Below are positions 1 through 8,642 of a stretch of 64,000 nt of DNA, one piece after another. Below the pieces are notes generated by a model. The model did not search any database. It was not told the origin of the DNA and was given only the letters and a program-made list of their open reading frames with translations. Each line of letters begins with the position of its first letter. Positions within the stretch are counted from its first letter, which is position 1. This DNA comes from an uncultured Eggerthella sp. (GTDB lineage Bacteria; Actinomycetota; Coriobacteriia; Coriobacteriales; Eggerthellaceae). Where the stretch lies: assembly GCA_905203045.1 (NCBI GenBank), contig CAJKUH010000004.1, positions 54,280-118,279 of the forward strand, read 5' to 3'. The position numbers were made by a program, and so were the translations under genes.

Positions 1-469
1 AGCCGAATTCCTTGTCGGTCGGGAACACGTTGGTATAGCGCATAACGGTGCGGGTGTTCTCGAACACCTTTTCATACACGTAATTGCCGATAACCAAGTC
101 GGTTGCCGCCTCTTCGCCTGCAGCTTCTGCCTTGGCCTTCTGCTCACGCAGGTACGGCATGATAACGTCCATGGCCTTCTTGTCCAGCCAGTCGTCGGAA
201 TCGACTACCTTGTAGTAGAACCCTTCCGCTGCCTCCAAGCCCGCATTCACCGCAGAGCCATGGCCGCCGTTTTCCTTATGAATAGCGCGAACAATGCCAG
301 GATGCTCTTCGACCAAGCGATCGGCGATTTCCGCCGTGTTATCACGCGTAGAGCCATCATCAACCAAGATGATCTCGATATCGTCTCCGCAAGGAAGCAA
401 AGACTTCACGCATTTCTCCATATAGTTGGCCGAGTTATAGCACGGCACCGCAAAGGAGATCGTCTTCAT
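1..469 (-). CDS. Family 2 glycosyltransferase, 3' end cut by the window edge
   Basis: The minus-strand reading frame opens at ATG 467-469 and runs off the left edge without a stop, so only about 156 N-terminal residues are present. They show a GT-A nucleotide-sugar-binding core: MKTISFAVPCYNS at the N-terminus, the ILVDDGSTRDNT segment, and a DSDDW motif (the DXD-like metal site) near residue 115. This is a typical inverting GT2 that adds a sugar to an envelope polysaccharide or lipid. The acceptor cannot be told. It diverges from pta. Confidence 0.88.
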   Translation of the reverse strand, partial: MKTISFAVPCYNSANYMEKCVKSLLPCGDDIEIILVDDGSTRDNTAEIADRLVEEHPGIVRAIHKENGGHGSAVNAGLEAAEGFYYKVVDSDDWLDKKAMDVIMPYLREQKAKAEAAGEEAATDLVIGNYVYEKVFENTRTVMRYTNVFPTDKEFG

Positions 470-596
470 GAAGCGGCACACCTAACCTTTCCGTTCACGC
501 CTTCTGAGATTAACCTCAAGGGCACATTATACCCACCTAGCGCCGTGCGCGGTAAAATGGAACGCGAGACAAACATCACCCATGAAAGGAATGTTT

Positions 597-1589
597 ATGA
601 CCACGCTCATCGACTCGATGATCGAACGCGCTAAAGCGGACAAGAAGACCATCGTTTTGCCCGAAGGCCACGACGACCGCATCCTGGCTGCCGCCGAGGA
701 AGCCCTGAAGCAGGGCATCGCCAACTTGGTGATCCTGGGCAACGAAGAGGAAATCAACGCCAAGGGCTACAACCTGGAAGGTGCCACGATCATCAACCCC
801 GCAACGTCCGACAAGGTTGAGGAATTCGCTTCCCTTCTGTACGAGCTTCGCAAGAAGAAGGGCATGACCGAGGAAGAAGCGCATGAGCTGGTAACGAAGG
901 ACAACATCTACTTCGCAACCATGATGGTGAAAACCGGCCAGTGCGACGGCTTGGTGGGCGGTGCAAGCTGCGCAACCGTGAAGATCCTCTCCCCTGCGCT
1001 GAAGGTTCTGAAAACCGCACCGGGCGCCCCAATGGTAAGCTCGCTGTTCCTGATGGAGGTTCCCAACTGCGATCTGGGCGAAAACGGCGTGTTCGCCTTC
1101 GCTGACTGCGCACTGGAAATCCAGCCTACCGCTGAAAAGCTCGCTCACATCGCCAACCTCACCAACCAGTCGTTCAAGCGCCTGCTGGGCAAAGAGGCGC
1201 GCATTGCGCTGCTTTCCCATTCTTCTTACGGCAGTGCCAAGAACGACGATGCCCAGAAGGTTGTCGATGCCATGGCGTATATCAAGGAAAACTACCCGGA
1301 TTTGAATGCCGATGGCGAACTGCAGCTTGACGCCGCCATCGTACCCGAGGTTGGCGCCATGAAGGCCCCCGATTCACCTGTTGCCGGCAAGGCCAACACG
1401 CTGATCTTCCCCGACCTTGATGCAGCGAACATCGGTTACAAGCTGGTTCAGCGTCTTGCCAAGGCCGAGGCATACGGCCCCATCCTGCAGGGCATCGCCG
1501 CACCGGTAAACGACCTTTCCCGCGGCTGCACCGCAGAAGACGTGGTGGGCGTTATCGCCATCACCTGCGTTCAGGCGCAGACCCTGTAG
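597..1589 (+). CDS. pta: Phosphate acetyltransferase
   Basis: Interconverts acetyl-CoA and acetyl phosphate. With ackA it makes ATP by substrate-level phosphorylation and excretes acetate. The product is about 330 residues, the short Pta form without the N-terminal DRTGG regulatory domain. The family segments NPATSDKVEEF, GLVGGASC and the C-terminal FPDLDAANIGYKLVQRL are visible. An upstream in-frame ATG exists at 582, but AAAGGA (585-590) sits 6 nt before ATG 597, which gives the family-like N-terminus MTTLID. Its partner ackA lies 2.5 kb away on the opposite strand rather than in tandem. Confidence 0.95.
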   Translation: MTTLIDSMIERAKADKKTIVLPEGHDDRILAAAEEALKQGIANLVILGNEEEINAKGYNLEGATIINPATSDKVEEFASLLYELRKKKGMTEEEAHELVTKDNIYFATMMVKTGQCDGLVGGASCATVKILSPALKVLKTAPGAPMVSSLFLMEVPNCDLGENGVFAFADCALEIQPTAEKLAHIANLTNQSFKRLLGKEARIALLSHSSYGSAKNDDAQKVVDAMAYIKENYPDLNADGELQLDAAIVPEVGAMKAPDSPVAGKANTLIFPDLDAANIGYKLVQRLAKAEAYGPILQGIAAPVNDLSRGCTAEDVVGVIAITCVQAQTL

Positions 1590-1644
1590 GTGTACTGCTC
1601 TCCTACCAGCGCGTCATTCGTTTGAAACACATATGGTTAAACGA

Positions 1645-1675
1645 GAAAGAGCCTCCGTGGAGGCTCTTTCTTATG
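1645..1675 (+). terminator. Intrinsic terminator after pta
   Basis: GAAAGAGCCTCC and GGAGGCTCTTTC form a perfect 12-bp stem with a GT loop, followed by a moderately T-rich tail and a later T6 run at 1684-1689. It lies 55 nt after the pta stop. Confidence 0.75.
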
Positions 1676-1771
1676 TTTGGGCGGTTTTTTCGAAATGCGG
1701 GTTTTCGATATCAGGGTCATGCAGACCTTGTGGATGCACCAGTAATTCAGCGTACAAATTCTAACGAGTGT

Positions 1772-1824
1772 AGGTGCAGCGCAAAGCCCATGGTGCTTGA
1801 CTTTGCGCTGCACCTTGGGCTTTG
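1772..1824. repeat. Nested inverted repeats with two alternative pairings
   Basis: AGGTGCAGCGCAAAG (1772-1786) is the exact inverse of CTTTGCGCTGCACCT (1801-1815). Overlapping it, CAAAGCCCATGGTGC (1782-1796) pairs with GCACCTTGGGCTTTG (1810-1824) with one mismatch. The two pairings are mutually exclusive. No T-tract follows on either strand, so this is not a plain terminator. It lies between the pta terminator and the acyl-CoA dehydrogenase stop. Confidence 0.7.
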
Positions 1825-1900
1825 AAGTTTCCCTGTGCCTTCGCAATCCCGCGCCGCTTCATTGCGAGCAGACTGATGGACCGGCAGGCTCGCTTCGCCC

Positions 1901-3064
1901 CTACTGCTTCTTGTACTTCTTCACCAGCTGGCGGCCGGAAATGTAGTTCATGATTTCCGTGGTGCCGCCGGCGAACTCATAGCCCTTCAAATCGTTCCAG
2001 ATGCGGCCTGCGTTGATTTCCTTCGTGTAGCCGATGCCCGCATAAATCGAAAGGGCATGCTCGGCCACCTTGGTAAGGTTCTGGCAGGCATACGACTTCA
2101 GCAGAGCCGATTCAAGGCGCGTAGACTGACCCTTGTCCAGCATGGTGGTTACCTTGTACAGGCGCGTGCGCACGTTGTCCAAAATGGTTTCCATCTCTAC
2201 CAAATGCTGCTGGATGGCGCTGATGTGCCCAATGGGCTTCTGGAAGCAAATGCGCTCAGAGCAATAGGCACCCGCCTCGTTCATCACAGCTTGTGCCTGG
2301 CCCAGTGCCTGCGCAACCACCAGGCAACGCTCGAACTCCAGCTTCTTCATCAGGTTCTTCCAGCCTTCGCCCGGCTTGCCCAAGCGCATGTCTTCAGTGA
2401 GCACCACATTGTCGAAGAAACAATCGACGAACGGCACGATCTGCTGACCGATCTTTTCCAAACCGCCAAAGGTATAGCCCTCAATATCGTTCGGAATCAT
2501 CCACAAGGAATACTGATCGTTTTCATACGACGGATCTTCGTCTTTTGCCACCAGGATGGTGTACACCGCCAAATGGCCGATGGTAACCCACGTTTTCTGG
2601 CCGTTCAGCAGGTAAGTCCCGTCAGGCTGCTTTACCGTTACGCAGGTCATGGCATTGTTGTCCGACCCGGCGCCCGGCTCGGAAATGGCCGTTACCGCAA
2701 CGCTGGTGCTGGGGACATTGTTCACCACGTCCATGATCTTCTTCTGCTGCTCTTCGTTGCCGAATTCGATAACGTCCATGATCGAATTGAAGTCGGTCTG
2801 AAACGGCAGGACACACGTCGTGTACTCATGCAGCTTTTCCATAAGCAGCACCAAGGTAAGTTTGTCGCACGGAATGCCTCCTACTTCTTCGGGCAGTCCC
2901 AAATGCATAAAGCCCAGTTCACGGAATGCCATGGCAGCTTCAAGGCTGATATGGTGATCTACCTCGTATGCCTGCTTGATGGCTTCAGGCGTGAAGTACT
3001 TTTCTGCGTACTCCTTTGCGCTTGCGATGAACAATTCCTGGTCGGGCGTGAGCTCAAAATCCAT
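1901..3064 (-). CDS. Acyl-CoA dehydrogenase
   Basis: Predicted FAD-dependent alpha,beta-dehydrogenation of an acyl-CoA (or reduction of an enoyl-CoA in an anaerobe). The 387 residues have the full fold: N-terminal helical domain (MDFELTPDQ), the flavin-binding stretch TAISEPGAGSDNNAMT near residue 130, and a C-terminal helical domain ending GGTTEIMNYISGRQLV. The usual YEG catalytic Glu position reads GG. A Glu in FERCLVVAQALG (around residue 245) matches the isovaleryl-CoA/long-chain type placement; that is an inference. The start at 3064 is chosen because GGGGGAACA precedes it; the longer frame to 3103 has no SD. It diverges from an SDR gene. Substrate unknown; CaiA-like proteins are the nearest style. 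Confidence 0.9.
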   Translation of the reverse strand: MDFELTPDQELFIASAKEYAEKYFTPEAIKQAYEVDHHISLEAAMAFRELGFMHLGLPEEVGGIPCDKLTLVLLMEKLHEYTTCVLPFQTDFNSIMDVIEFGNEEQQKKIMDVVNNVPSTSVAVTAISEPGAGSDNNAMTCVTVKQPDGTYLLNGQKTWVTIGHLAVYTILVAKDEDPSYENDQYSLWMIPNDIEGYTFGGLEKIGQQIVPFVDCFFDNVVLTEDMRLGKPGEGWKNLMKKLEFERCLVVAQALGQAQAVMNEAGAYCSERICFQKPIGHISAIQQHLVEMETILDNVRTRLYKVTTMLDKGQSTRLESALLKSYACQNLTKVAEHALSIYAGIGYTKEINAGRIWNDLKGYEFAGGTTEIMNYISGRQLVKKYKKQ

Positions 3065-3273
3065 TGTTCCCCCTAACAATAAAAAATCCCTCCATGAACG
3101 CATAACACGTTCACGCCCCTGATTCTAAACATTGCAGCCACGGAGAACCAATGCGCACTTCATATAAATTTTGGCGCAAAATATGTGATTCATTAATAAA
3201 TCCGATAACACCTGATGCGTTTAGGGGGGCTACCATAACGAAAAAGACGTCTTGCAGGAAAAGGAGGGGTTTT

Positions 3274-4095
3274 ATGAAAGGAAGCGAACATACCACACTC
3301 GTAACAGGGGAAATCGGTATTCCGACCTTCGATTTAACGGGGAAAACCGCCATCATCACCGGCGTTGGAAGCGAAATAGGCATCGGCCGCGCCATTGCGC
3401 GCACCTTCGCCGCCCACGGGGCCGATTTGGTGATTGCCGACAAAGACGAAGAGAAGATCAACGCACGAGCGCAGGAAATCGAAGCCGAATCGGGCAGGAA
3501 GATCGTTCCGGTGCGATGCGACGTTTGCTCTGGCAGCGACCAGGATCATTTGGTCGAGGTTGCCATGGAAACGTTCGGCAAAATCGACATCCTGGTGAAC
3601 AATGCCGGCGTGGTGCTAAGCCACGACCAGCTCATCGTGGACACCGACGAAGACGAATTTGACCGCGTGGTGAACACCGATTTCAAGGCCGTGTTCTTCC
3701 TTTGCAAACGTGTGGCAAAGGTAATGATCGAACAGGAGCAGGGCAATATCATCAACCTAGCTTCGGTTGTGGCGCGTGTTGCCTCCACCCGCATGGCCGC
3801 CTATGCTGCAGCCAAAGCCGCCGTGGTGCAGATGACGCGCTGCATGGCATTTGAATGGGCGCGCTTCAACATCCGCGCCAACTGCATTTGCCCTGGCTAC
3901 ATCAATACCAACATGACCCAAAGCACGCTGAACAAAGAAAAGGCCTACGAGGCCATAACGCGCCCCATCCCCCACAACCGCAAAGTGGGCGACCCAATGG
4001 ATATTGCCGCAGCAGCGCTGTTCCTTGCCTGCGATTGCTCCGACATGGTAAACGGATTCCCCTTGTATGCTGACGGTGCCCGTTCAATCTGGTAG
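3274..4095 (+). CDS. Short-chain dehydrogenase/reductase (SDR)
   Basis: NAD(P)-dependent oxidoreductase of the classical SDR family, 273 residues. Visible are the cofactor loop TGVGSEIGIG near the N-terminus, NNAG, a catalytic Ser in NLASVVA and the YAAAK Tyr/Lys pair. It closes with a short C-terminal segment ending DGARSIW. AAGGAGG lies 7 nt before ATG 3274, whereas the longer frame from 3151 lacks an SD. It is transcribed divergently from the acyl-CoA dehydrogenase, and the two may form a beta-oxidation-like or hydroxyacyl/alcohol pathway. The substrate is not evident. Confidence 0.88.
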   Translation: MKGSEHTTLVTGEIGIPTFDLTGKTAIITGVGSEIGIGRAIARTFAAHGADLVIADKDEEKINARAQEIEAESGRKIVPVRCDVCSGSDQDHLVEVAMETFGKIDILVNNAGVVLSHDQLIVDTDEDEFDRVVNTDFKAVFFLCKRVAKVMIEQEQGNIINLASVVARVASTRMAAYAAAKAAVVQMTRCMAFEWARFNIRANCICPGYINTNMTQSTLNKEKAYEAITRPIPHNRKVGDPMDIAAAALFLACDCSDMVNGFPLYADGARSIW

Positions 4096-4122
4096 CCTGT
4101 GCCACCCAAATACCCACAGACA

Positions 4123-4150
4123 AGAAGAGCTCCCTTCGGGGAGCTCTTCT
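4123..4150. terminator. Bidirectional terminator between the SDR gene and ackA
   Basis: AGAAGAGCTCCC and GGGAGCTCTTCT form a perfect 12-bp stem with a TTCG tetraloop, midway between two convergent genes. Confidence 0.85.
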
Positions 4151-4151
4151 G

Positions 4152-5384
4152 CTACTTCTTCTTGTAGTGGGAAGCGGGAACGATCTGACTGCGATTGTGA
4201 ACGATCTCGTACGTGTCACGCGCAATCATGTATTCCTCGTCGGTGGGAATAACGATAATGGGAACCTTCGATTTATCGGAGGAAATAATGCGCTCAAAGC
4301 CCCGCTGCTTGTTCTTTTCCGGGTCAAGCACAATACCCAACGGCTGCCAGCCGGCAAAGATCATACGGCGCATCTTCTCGCAGTTTTCACCCACACCGGC
4401 GGAAAGAACAATGGCATCGGTGCCCGACATAAGCGCCAAGCACTGGCCAATGTACTTCTTCACGCGGGTCGAGTACATCTCGTATGCCAAGATAGCGCGC
4501 TTGTTGCCCGCATCCGACGCCTCCCGCACGCTGCGAAGGTCGTTGCTGATGCCTGAAATGCCCAAAAGGCCCGATTCCTTGTTCAGAATGGTGTTCATCT
4601 CTTCGGGAGTGTAGCCCTCGTGTTCCATAAGGAACGTGACAATAGCCGGGTCGATGGAGCCGGAACGGGTGCCCATCATCAGGCCATCGAGCGGCGTGAA
4701 GCCCATCGTGGTATCGATCGGCACACCATGGTCTACTGCCGTGATAGAGCAGCCGTTGCCCAAATGGCAGGTGATCAAACGGATTTCGCTCAAATCCTCA
4801 CCCAGGATGGCAGCAGCACGTTCGCACAAATAACGATGGGACGTACCGTGGAAGCCGTACTTGCGGATACCGTACTTCTCATAGTATTCATACGGTATGG
4901 GGTACATATAGGAGTACTGCGGCAGCGTCTGGAAGAACGAAGTGTCGAATACCGCCACCATTGGCGTTTCCGGCATAAGGGCGCGACATGCGTTGATGCC
5001 CGCAAGCGCTGCTTTGTTGTGCAAGGGCGCCAATTCCGCCAGGTCGTCGATCTTGGCAATAACATCATCGTCGATGAGGGCCGATTCCTTGAAGAACTCG
5101 CCGCCATGAACGATGCGATGGCCTACCGCGGCAATCTCACTCATATCCTTGATAACGGCGTTGGGACCCGTGCTCAAAATGTCCAGAACCACGCGCATTG
5201 CCGCCGTATGGTCGGGCAAAGGGAGCTTGTACACGAACTCGTCTTCGTCGATGCCGTGCTTATGAAGGGACTGTTCACTGCCAACGCGCTCGCATAGGCC
5301 CTTCGCCAGTACCTTGTTCGTGGCAATGTTTACCAGCTGGTACTTCAACGAAGATGATCCCGCGTTAACAACAAGAATGTTCAA
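4152..5384 (-). CDS. ackA: Acetate kinase
   Basis: Converts acetyl phosphate and ADP to acetate and ATP. The 410 residues carry the ASKHA acetokinase motifs NAGSSSLKYQ at the N-terminus, GHRIVHGG, FDTSFF, FHGTSHRY, GNGCSI, LMMGTRSGSIDP and a late SAGVGEN. There is no ATG at the 5' end. The most likely start is TTG 5382-5384, 8 nt after AGGAGG, giving the family-typical MNILVVNAG. A TTG two codons earlier is only 2 nt from the SD. It faces pta across the acyl-CoA dehydrogenase and SDR genes. Confidence 0.95.
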   Translation of the reverse strand: MNILVVNAGSSSLKYQLVNIATNKVLAKGLCERVGSEQSLHKHGIDEDEFVYKLPLPDHTAAMRVVLDILSTGPNAVIKDMSEIAAVGHRIVHGGEFFKESALIDDDVIAKIDDLAELAPLHNKAALAGINACRALMPETPMVAVFDTSFFQTLPQYSYMYPIPYEYYEKYGIRKYGFHGTSHRYLCERAAAILGEDLSEIRLITCHLGNGCSITAVDHGVPIDTTMGFTPLDGLMMGTRSGSIDPAIVTFLMEHEGYTPEEMNTILNKESGLLGISGISNDLRSVREASDAGNKRAILAYEMYSTRVKKYIGQCLALMSGTDAIVLSAGVGENCEKMRRMIFAGWQPLGIVLDPEKNKQRGFERIISSDKSKVPIIVIPTDEEYMIARDTYEIVHNRSQIVPASHYKKK

Positions 5385-5515
5385 AACCAATCCCTCCTAG
5401 AGTGGTTGATGCTCAATCCATTGTACGCAAAAACGTCCTACCCCGTATTCCTGCCCGGGCGTTTTTACGGTGACTGGTGAGCGGCTGAAATACCGCTTTG
5501 AAAGGGGCAAATACG

Positions 5516-5549
5516 CAGACGAACGGCACTGACCTGCGCCGTTCGTCTG
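5516..5549. repeat. 12-bp inverted repeat between the HIT gene and ackA
   Basis: CAGACGAACGGC and GCCGTTCGTCTG pair perfectly around a 10-nt loop. It may act as a terminator for the HIT gene on the minus strand, but no strong T-run follows. Confidence 0.55.
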
Positions 5550-5598
5550 GCGGTTGCCCCTAACAGCCGTTATGTCTCTGAAACCTGCGGCGCAAAAA

Positions 5599-5937
5599 CT
5601 ACAGAACGTGCTCGCCGAGGTTCTTGCCGCCCAGAACGTGCACGTGCAGGTGGAACACGGTCTGGCCCGCGTCGGCACCGGTGTTCACCACTACACGATA
5701 GCCGGACCCGTCGATGCCCTTGATCTTGGCAACCTTGGGCACGCGTGCCATAAGCTGACCCAGAACCTCTTCCGGCACCTCGTCGTTCAAAGAGGAGAAA
5801 TGCTGCTTGGGAACGATAAGCGTATGAACAGGTGCTTCGGGTGCAATGTCGTCGAAGACGTAGCACACGTCGTCTTCGTATACCTTGGTGGAAGGGATAG
5901 AGCCCTCAACGATATTGCAGAACAGGCAGTCGGCCAT
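5599..5937 (-). CDS. HIT family nucleotide-binding hydrolase
   Basis: A 112-residue cytosolic histidine-triad protein that probably hydrolyses adenosine phosphoramidates or similar nucleotide conjugates. The N-terminus DCLFCNIVEG carries the CxxC-like zinc pair common in HinT proteins. The triad HLHVHVL occupies about residues 96-102, near the C-terminus as expected. It has its own SD and sits downstream of xseB on the same strand. Confidence 0.93.
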   Translation of the reverse strand: MADCLFCNIVEGSIPSTKVYEDDVCYVFDDIAPEAPVHTLIVPKQHFSSLNDEVPEEVLGQLMARVPKVAKIKGIDGSGYRVVVNTGADAGQTVFHLHVHVLGGKNLGEHVL

Positions 5938-5993
5938 GGTTGGTTCCTTTCATTGCGGCATGCGCTCGGGCACATGCGATGGTCATATCAGGT

Positions 5994-6245
5994 TTACGCT
6001 TTCTGGAGCGTAGTGTCTACCACATCATCGTTAACAGGCATGCCGAGCTCGCCTTTTAGCACGTCGACACGCTGTTGCGCGTTTTCAAGGCGCCCACGCA
6101 GGAAGCGGATGAGCACGATACCGCGCTCGTATTTCACCAAGCTTTCCTCAAGCTCGAGCTTGTTGCTCTCAAGCGCTTCGACAATCTGGCCCAGTTCGGT
6201 AATAGCCTCGCGAAACGTGAGGTCTACCTTCTGCTCGTCACTCAT
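5994..6245 (-). CDS. xseB: Exodeoxyribonuclease VII small subunit
   Basis: About 83 residues. A helical hairpin (LTFREAITELGQIVEALE...LEESLVKYERGI) matches the XseB family that binds the long coiled coil of XseA. ATG 6243-6245 overlaps the xseA stop (6238-6240) by 8 nt, which indicates translational coupling and a stoichiometric complex that degrades single-stranded DNA to oligonucleotides. Confidence 0.93.
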   Translation of the reverse strand: MSDEQKVDLTFREAITELGQIVEALESNKLELEESLVKYERGIVLIRFLRGRLENAQQRVDVLKGELGMPVNDDVVDTTLQKA

Positions 6246-7917
6246 CACTGTCCCCTAACGAAAGTAATTCCGACAATTCCGATACTGCTTCCTTTTCAAC
6301 ACGGCAGGAAAGCGCGCCGTCGATCAACTGGACTTCCACTACGTCGTTCGGCTTCGCGTCGTTTACGCTGCGAAGCACCGAACCGTCCTCTGCGCGGGCA
6401 ATAGACCAACCACGCTCCAAGATGTGCAGCGGAGAAAGGTCGTTCAAGCGCGCTGTTGCCACCGCGGCTTCCGAGTAGAACGGGTCGAGCAGCGTCTTGC
6501 CCAAACGCGCCAACGATTCCCCAGCAAGGGAAACCTGATGGTTCGGCCCGGCAAGAAGCGCATCCCCCGCTGCCTTCAACTCCGACGAAAGGCGGGAAAG
6601 CCCCCCTTGCGCAGGCTGCAAGGCACGTGGCAAGGCAGAACGCAAACGCGCTTCGTAGGAATCAAGGCGTTCCTGTTGGGACGTTGCGATGCGCGGTCCC
6701 ACCCGGTTGATGCGGCTTGCAAGCTGGGAAACCGCATCCGCGCATCCCGAAACCTGCTGCGAAGCCGCCCGTTCCATACGGTCCTGGAACATGTCAAGCG
6801 TGCGCGCGTCCGCCTCGTACATCGAGGCCGGGTCGCGCAGCACGGGCCTTGAAGCCAGCGAATCCAGATACTCGACCGAACGGTTTAAGCGGTTCACCAG
6901 GGTTTTGTCCATGCGGCCGAACAGGGTGTCTATCAGCGCCAAAAGCTCAGTGGAGTCGGGCGATACCGCAAGCGCCGCCTGCGTGGGCGTAGAGGCGCGG
7001 TAGTCGGAAACCATATCGGCGATGGTGGTGTCGGGTTCGTGTCCGATGCCGGTAACCACCGGTACGGGGCAGGCGGCAATGGCGCGCGCCAAGCCCTCGT
7101 CGTTGAAGGGCATGAAGCTCTCGAACGATCCGCCGCCGCGCAAAAGCAGGATAACTTCCACACCGGCATCGCATACCAGCTGCAGCGCCTCGGTCATATC
7201 GTGCGCTGCCGTTGCCCCTTCTACCGGCACGCCGGCAACCACCATGCGTGCCATGGGAAAACGACGGCGGAACGTGCGCAGCGCATCGTGTACCACCGCA
7301 CCGTTTGGCGAGGTGACGATGCCCACCGTAAGCGGAATACGCGGAATGGGGCGCTTTCTTGAGGCTTCCATCAGCCCTTCGGCCTTGAGCTTTTCGGCAA
7401 GCTGGGCCACCTGCTGACGCAAAGCGCCTTCACCGGCAAGCTTCACCCCATACACGTTGAAATCGAGCTTGCCCGAACGAGCGAAGATGCCGAACTTGCC
7501 GGTAAGCTCGACCTTCGCGCCGATGAACAGCTTCATGCCGCTTGCCTGGTAGCGGTTCTTCCACATCAGGCACGTCATAACGGCGCCTTCGTCCTTCACG
7601 GTGAAGTACACAGCTTTGTAACCGGGCTTGTCGGAAAGTTCGCTCACCTCGCCCATCACATGGAACGTATGGTTCTTCAGGATGGAATTGGCGATGTTGG
7701 TTACTTCGGAAACGGTAAGGATGTTCGAATCCTTCTTTTCCGCAGACGGCTTTTCGGAAAACGCGCCGGTGGCAAACCCCGCATCGGAAGAGCGATACGT
7801 TGCCGCACGGGCGGCAGCGTTTTTCGCCGCCGCAACCACTTCATCATGCGTCGGGCCGCTTTGCGCAGGCTCGGAATACCCGAAGCCGCCCATGTATGGC
7901 GTGTCGTCACGCGCCAT
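6238..7917 (-). CDS. xseA: Exodeoxyribonuclease VII large subunit with an N-terminal extension
   Basis: 559 residues, longer than the usual 400-450. The OB-fold ssDNA-binding domain begins near residue 65 (ILTVSEVTNIANSIL). The nuclease domain follows with GIVTSPNGAVVHD, LLRGGGSFESF and TGIGHEPDTTIADMVSD. The C-terminal half is a long helical region that recruits XseB. The first 65 residues are Ala/Ser-rich and low in complexity, with no recognised domain. xseB follows with an 8-nt overlap. If a later start were used, the extension would be an artefact. Confidence 0.93.
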   Translation of the reverse strand: MARDDTPYMGGFGYSEPAQSGPTHDEVVAAAKNAAARAATYRSSDAGFATGAFSEKPSAEKKDSNILTVSEVTNIANSILKNHTFHVMGEVSELSDKPGYKAVYFTVKDEGAVMTCLMWKNRYQASGMKLFIGAKVELTGKFGIFARSGKLDFNVYGVKLAGEGALRQQVAQLAEKLKAEGLMEASRKRPIPRIPLTVGIVTSPNGAVVHDALRTFRRRFPMARMVVAGVPVEGATAAHDMTEALQLVCDAGVEVILLLRGGGSFESFMPFNDEGLARAIAACPVPVVTGIGHEPDTTIADMVSDYRASTPTQAALAVSPDSTELLALIDTLFGRMDKTLVNRLNRSVEYLDSLASRPVLRDPASMYEADARTLDMFQDRMERAASQQVSGCADAVSQLASRINRVGPRIATSQQERLDSYEARLRSALPRALQPAQGGLSRLSSELKAAGDALLAGPNHQVSLAGESLARLGKTLLDPFYSEAAVATARLNDLSPLHILERGWSIARAEDGSVLRSVNDAKPNDVVEVQLIDGALSCRVEKEAVSELSELLSLGDSDE

Positions 7918-7920
7918 GGG

Positions 7921-8586
7921 CTATTCCTCGTTGAAGATGTTGAGGTAGTACAGAAGCTGCAGAACGGAAACCAAAGCAGCTGCAACGTAGGTGAAGGCGC
8001 AGGCGCGCAGAACGCTCCAAGCGCCAGCCTGCTCGCCGCCCGGGATGCCTGTTGCCTTCATATAGGTGAGGGCACGGTGGCTTGCGTCGAACTCAACAGG
8101 AAGCGTAACGATCTGGAACAGAACGGCAAAAGCGTAGAAGATAATCGCCAGCGTAACAAGGCCCGCCAGGTTCAGGAAAATGCCGATGAGCAGCAGAATG
8201 AACCAGGCGTTGGTGGCGAAGTTCACTACCGGCACCATGGCACCGCGCACCTTCATAGGCGCATAGCCCTGCGCGTACTGGCAGGCATGGCCCACCTCGT
8301 GGCAGGCCGTTGCCGTAGCCGTGATGGAGCTGCCGTTGAAAGACTGAGGGTCGAGCGTGATGGAGTTGTCCTTCGGGTTGAAGAAGTTCTGATCGTGGCC
8401 GCCCATGCGAACCTCAACGCCCTGCACGCCGTAATAGTTCAGCATGCCCACGGCTACCTGGTAGCCCGTCATGCGGCTGGAATTGGGAACGTGCGAGTAC
8501 TTCTTGATTTGATGGTTCACATACCACTGGGCAAACGCACCGATGGCAACGGTTACAACGATAAGAAGCAGATAGCTCATGCTCAT
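7921..8586 (-). CDS. Membrane zinc metallopeptidase, YugP type
   Basis: About 221 residues with an N-terminal membrane helix, a HEVGHA (HExxH) zinc motif near residue 110, and two or three hydrophobic segments in the C-terminal half (WFILLLIGIFL; IIFYAFAVLFQIV). This is the neutral zinc metallopeptidase YugP family; its substrates are unknown. The start at 8586 is chosen because GGAG lies 6 nt upstream; the TTG at 8598 lies inside that SD. Its stop is 3 nt from the xseA start codon, so it is probably co-transcribed with xseA-xseB. Confidence 0.88.
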   Translation of the reverse strand: MSMSYLLLIVVTVAIGAFAQWYVNHQIKKYSHVPNSSRMTGYQVAVGMLNYYGVQGVEVRMGGHDQNFFNPKDNSITLDPQSFNGSSITATATACHEVGHACQYAQGYAPMKVRGAMVPVVNFATNAWFILLLIGIFLNLAGLVTLAIIFYAFAVLFQIVTLPVEFDASHRALTYMKATGIPGGEQAGAWSVLRACAFTYVAAALVSVLQLLYYLNIFNEE

Positions 8587-8642
8587 GAAAAGCTCCAAGA
8601 ATCAATCGGTAAAACGGGTAATTGAAAGTAGAATAGCGGCAT

